DNA of 54,651 nucleotides, taken from assembly GCA_029782225.1 (NCBI GenBank), contig JAKOVF010000162.1, positions 1 to 54,651 of the forward strand. The letters run 5' to 3'. Below are positions 53,299-54,651 of the stretch, piece by piece; position 1 is the stretch's first letter, and every line of letters begins with the position of its first letter. A program made the translations under genes and the position numbers. Under the pieces are notes generated by a model that saw nothing but the letters and a program-made list of their open reading frames with translations, was not told the origin of the DNA and searched no databases. This DNA comes from Chloroflexota bacterium (GTDB lineage: Bacteria > Chloroflexota > Anaerolineae > Anaerolineales > Villigracilaceae).

Positions 53299-54651
53299 AT
53301 GCGCAGGGTATTAACGGTGTGGGTCGCGCTGGTTGGTGTATTTTCATTGTATGGTTTTGGAACGTATCGGCAAACTACGGGGAATCAGGTCACGGTTCTG
53401 AACCGTGCCGGTCAGGCAACAAATCGAATTACAGATGGGGATGGCATTCAACTGCAAATCACTTTAGCTCAATCTGTCACAAATCAACAAACGGTAACAT
53501 TCAAAATAGGCGCTGCGGATATTCAAGTTGGAAGCTGCATGATCGCCACGGGCAATACTTGCAGGACGGACCTCTTCCCATCGCTGGGCTGGCACTGGGA
53601 TGCGGGTGGCGTGGCGCAAAATACCAGAGTCGTCAAGGCCTTCGATAATGGAGGCAGCCTCATCGGTCAGTCCGATGCGCTGACTGTCCTGCCGCGTCCT
53701 GTTGTCCTGGTGCATGGTTTTATCTCCGGACCGGATGCCTGGAAAACTTATATCGGCTCGAATGGCTATCTGACGTCCATTGGCCTGCAGGGTTTTGCCG
53801 TGGGCGATGGTCAGTTCCCAGGCGCAATGAATGTCGGCTCATTTACCAACCCGACAGCGCGGACGAACACCATGGCGCAGAACGCCGAGATCGAAGGCCA
53901 GTATATTGCTGCGGTCAGGAAAGCCACAGGCGCAGAAATGGTGGATCTGGTGGGGCACAGCATGGGCGGCATGATCTCGCGCTATTACATTGACCGCGTC
54001 ATGCAGCAGCGGGACATTGCACAGTTGATCATGCTCGGTTCGCCAATGGGCGGCTCGGATTGTTCGGTATTGCCCGCCTCGCTGGGATTTTTCCTACCCG
54101 CCTCGCTTGAGATCCGACAAAGTTACATGCAGGGCGTCTTCAACCGGCAGATCACGCATCGTCACGGCATCCAGTTCTATGACCTGGCCGGTACCGCCAT
54201 CGTGGATTCATTCAAGTCTCCCTGCGCCGACGTACCGAACGACACCGTGGTCTCGTTCGGAAGTGTCAACGCCATCCCGCTTCAATCTTCGCAATTTGAT
54301 GATATTCACAGCGACCTGAGTGTCTCGCGCTCCGTGTTCAATGACTTTGTTCGGCCGCTGCTGGAAAAGCCTGCCGATGCATTCACGCTCGCCCCTGACC
54401 CTGAGCCTGCTTCCGCTCCAGCAGCTCCTCTTCAATTTACGCGCGTCTACACCGGCCACGTGGACGCCGCGAGTTCAACCGAAATTACCATCAACATTGA
54501 TCCCAACGTGAGTGTCGCGTCGTTTGCGCTGTATGATGCGACGCGCTCCGTGACGGTCAGTGTGCGCGGCGCCAGCGGCAACGTGATCCAGCTTGACCCA
54601 CAGGCGAACGGTTTTATCCGAGTAGATGATCCGTCCTCGATGATCTATCTC
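53299..54651 (+). CDS. secreted alpha/beta-hydrolase (lipase-like), 3' end outside the window
   Basis: The ATG has a CGGAGGA Shine-Dalgarno. The frame is open for 451 codons to the window edge. A hydrophobic N-terminus suggests export. Residues about 30-130 form a beta-rich domain (NRAGQATNRITDGDGIQLQI). The hydrolase part has VVLVHGFISG (oxyanion region) and VGHSMGGMISRYYIDR with the catalytic Ser, as in GPI-inositol-deacylase-like lipases, then FGSPMGG-like LGSPMGGSD. The C-terminal part begins another beta domain (RVYTGHVDAASSTEITINIDPN). No end is seen, so total length is unknown. Confidence 0.82.
   Translation, partial: MRRVLTVWVALVGVFSLYGFGTYRQTTGNQVTVLNRAGQATNRITDGDGIQLQITLAQSVTNQQTVTFKIGAADIQVGSCMIATGNTCRTDLFPSLGWHWDAGGVAQNTRVVKAFDNGGSLIGQSDALTVLPRPVVLVHGFISGPDAWKTYIGSNGYLTSIGLQGFAVGDGQFPGAMNVGSFTNPTARTNTMAQNAEIEGQYIAAVRKATGAEMVDLVGHSMGGMISRYYIDRVMQQRDIAQLIMLGSPMGGSDCSVLPASLGFFLPASLEIRQSYMQGVFNRQITHRHGIQFYDLAGTAIVDSFKSPCADVPNDTVVSFGSVNAIPLQSSQFDDIHSDLSVSRSVFNDFVRPLLEKPADAFTLAPDPEPASAPAAPLQFTRVYTGHVDAASSTEITINIDPNVSVASFALYDATRSVTVSVRGASGNVIQLDPQANGFIRVDDPSSMIYL

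Overview
The window is a chromosomal segment of moderately high GC that reads like an Anaerolineae-type Chloroflexota bacterium. This is an inference from gene content and style, not from a marker gene. It carries a sortase with a long cytoplasmic head, a threonyl-tRNA synthetase behind a T-box, a Flp-type pilin, large GT-C membrane glycosyltransferases, many Pro/Thr-rich lipoproteins, and intergenic palindromes typical of that group. About 55 genes are supported. There are four tRNAs, no rRNA, no CRISPR array, no intact transposase and no phage module.

Layout. 0-10 kb: end of a membrane protein, a 56-aa membrane peptide, sortase, a zinc-finger/SpoIIE phosphatase convergent with a Ser/Thr kinase, tRNA-Val, a DUF981-like membrane protein, T-box + thrS, and an ECF sigma/anti-sigma pair. 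10-14 kb: surE, tRNA-Arg, two small unknown genes, an orphan integrase N-domain, tRNA-Gly and a CAU tRNA trailed by decaying copies of its own 3' end, then a NodB-type deacetylase. 14-20 kb: inositol-phosphatase-like enzyme with a response regulator, arginase, a diguanylate cyclase and hutI. 20-30 kb: membrane proteins, Flp pilin, MFS transporter, CcmC-like protein, SH3 lipoprotein, chagasin-like inhibitor, BNR propeller protein, MocR regulator divergent from a DUF2917 gene, PadR operon. 30-44 kb: GT-C glycosyltransferase, ABC exporter, second chagasin-like inhibitor, flavin monooxygenase, ABC-F protein EttA, a serine hydrolase read through into a CPBP protease, and a membrane LuxR regulator. 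44.6-48.5 kb is an accessory patch: a DUF433/DUF5615 toxin-antitoxin pair between two 60-bp direct repeats, DUF559 nuclease relics, an HNH endonuclease and a protein of unknown family. 48.5-54.65 kb: GH16-like lipoprotein, DUF4332 protein, a GlsB/YeaQ-like membrane protein, AMP nucleosidase, 5-formyl-THF cyclo-ligase and a partial secreted lipase-like protein.

Two themes recur. First, at least seven genes have a -10 hexamer only 6-9 nt upstream of the start codon and no Shine-Dalgarno sequence, suggesting frequent leaderless transcription beside ordinary SD-led genes. Second, many small non-coding repeats (palindromes, a 111-bp MITE-like element, a repeat inserted in frame in the anti-sigma gene, tRNA-end duplications) mark an actively remodelled genome. 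No complete, clearly novel multi-gene system is visible. The strongest leads are the Thr-rich micro-ORF between T-box and thrS, the tRNA 3'-end repeat array beside a truncated integrase, the serine-hydrolase/CPBP read-through, and the operator-covered leaderless PadR promoter.
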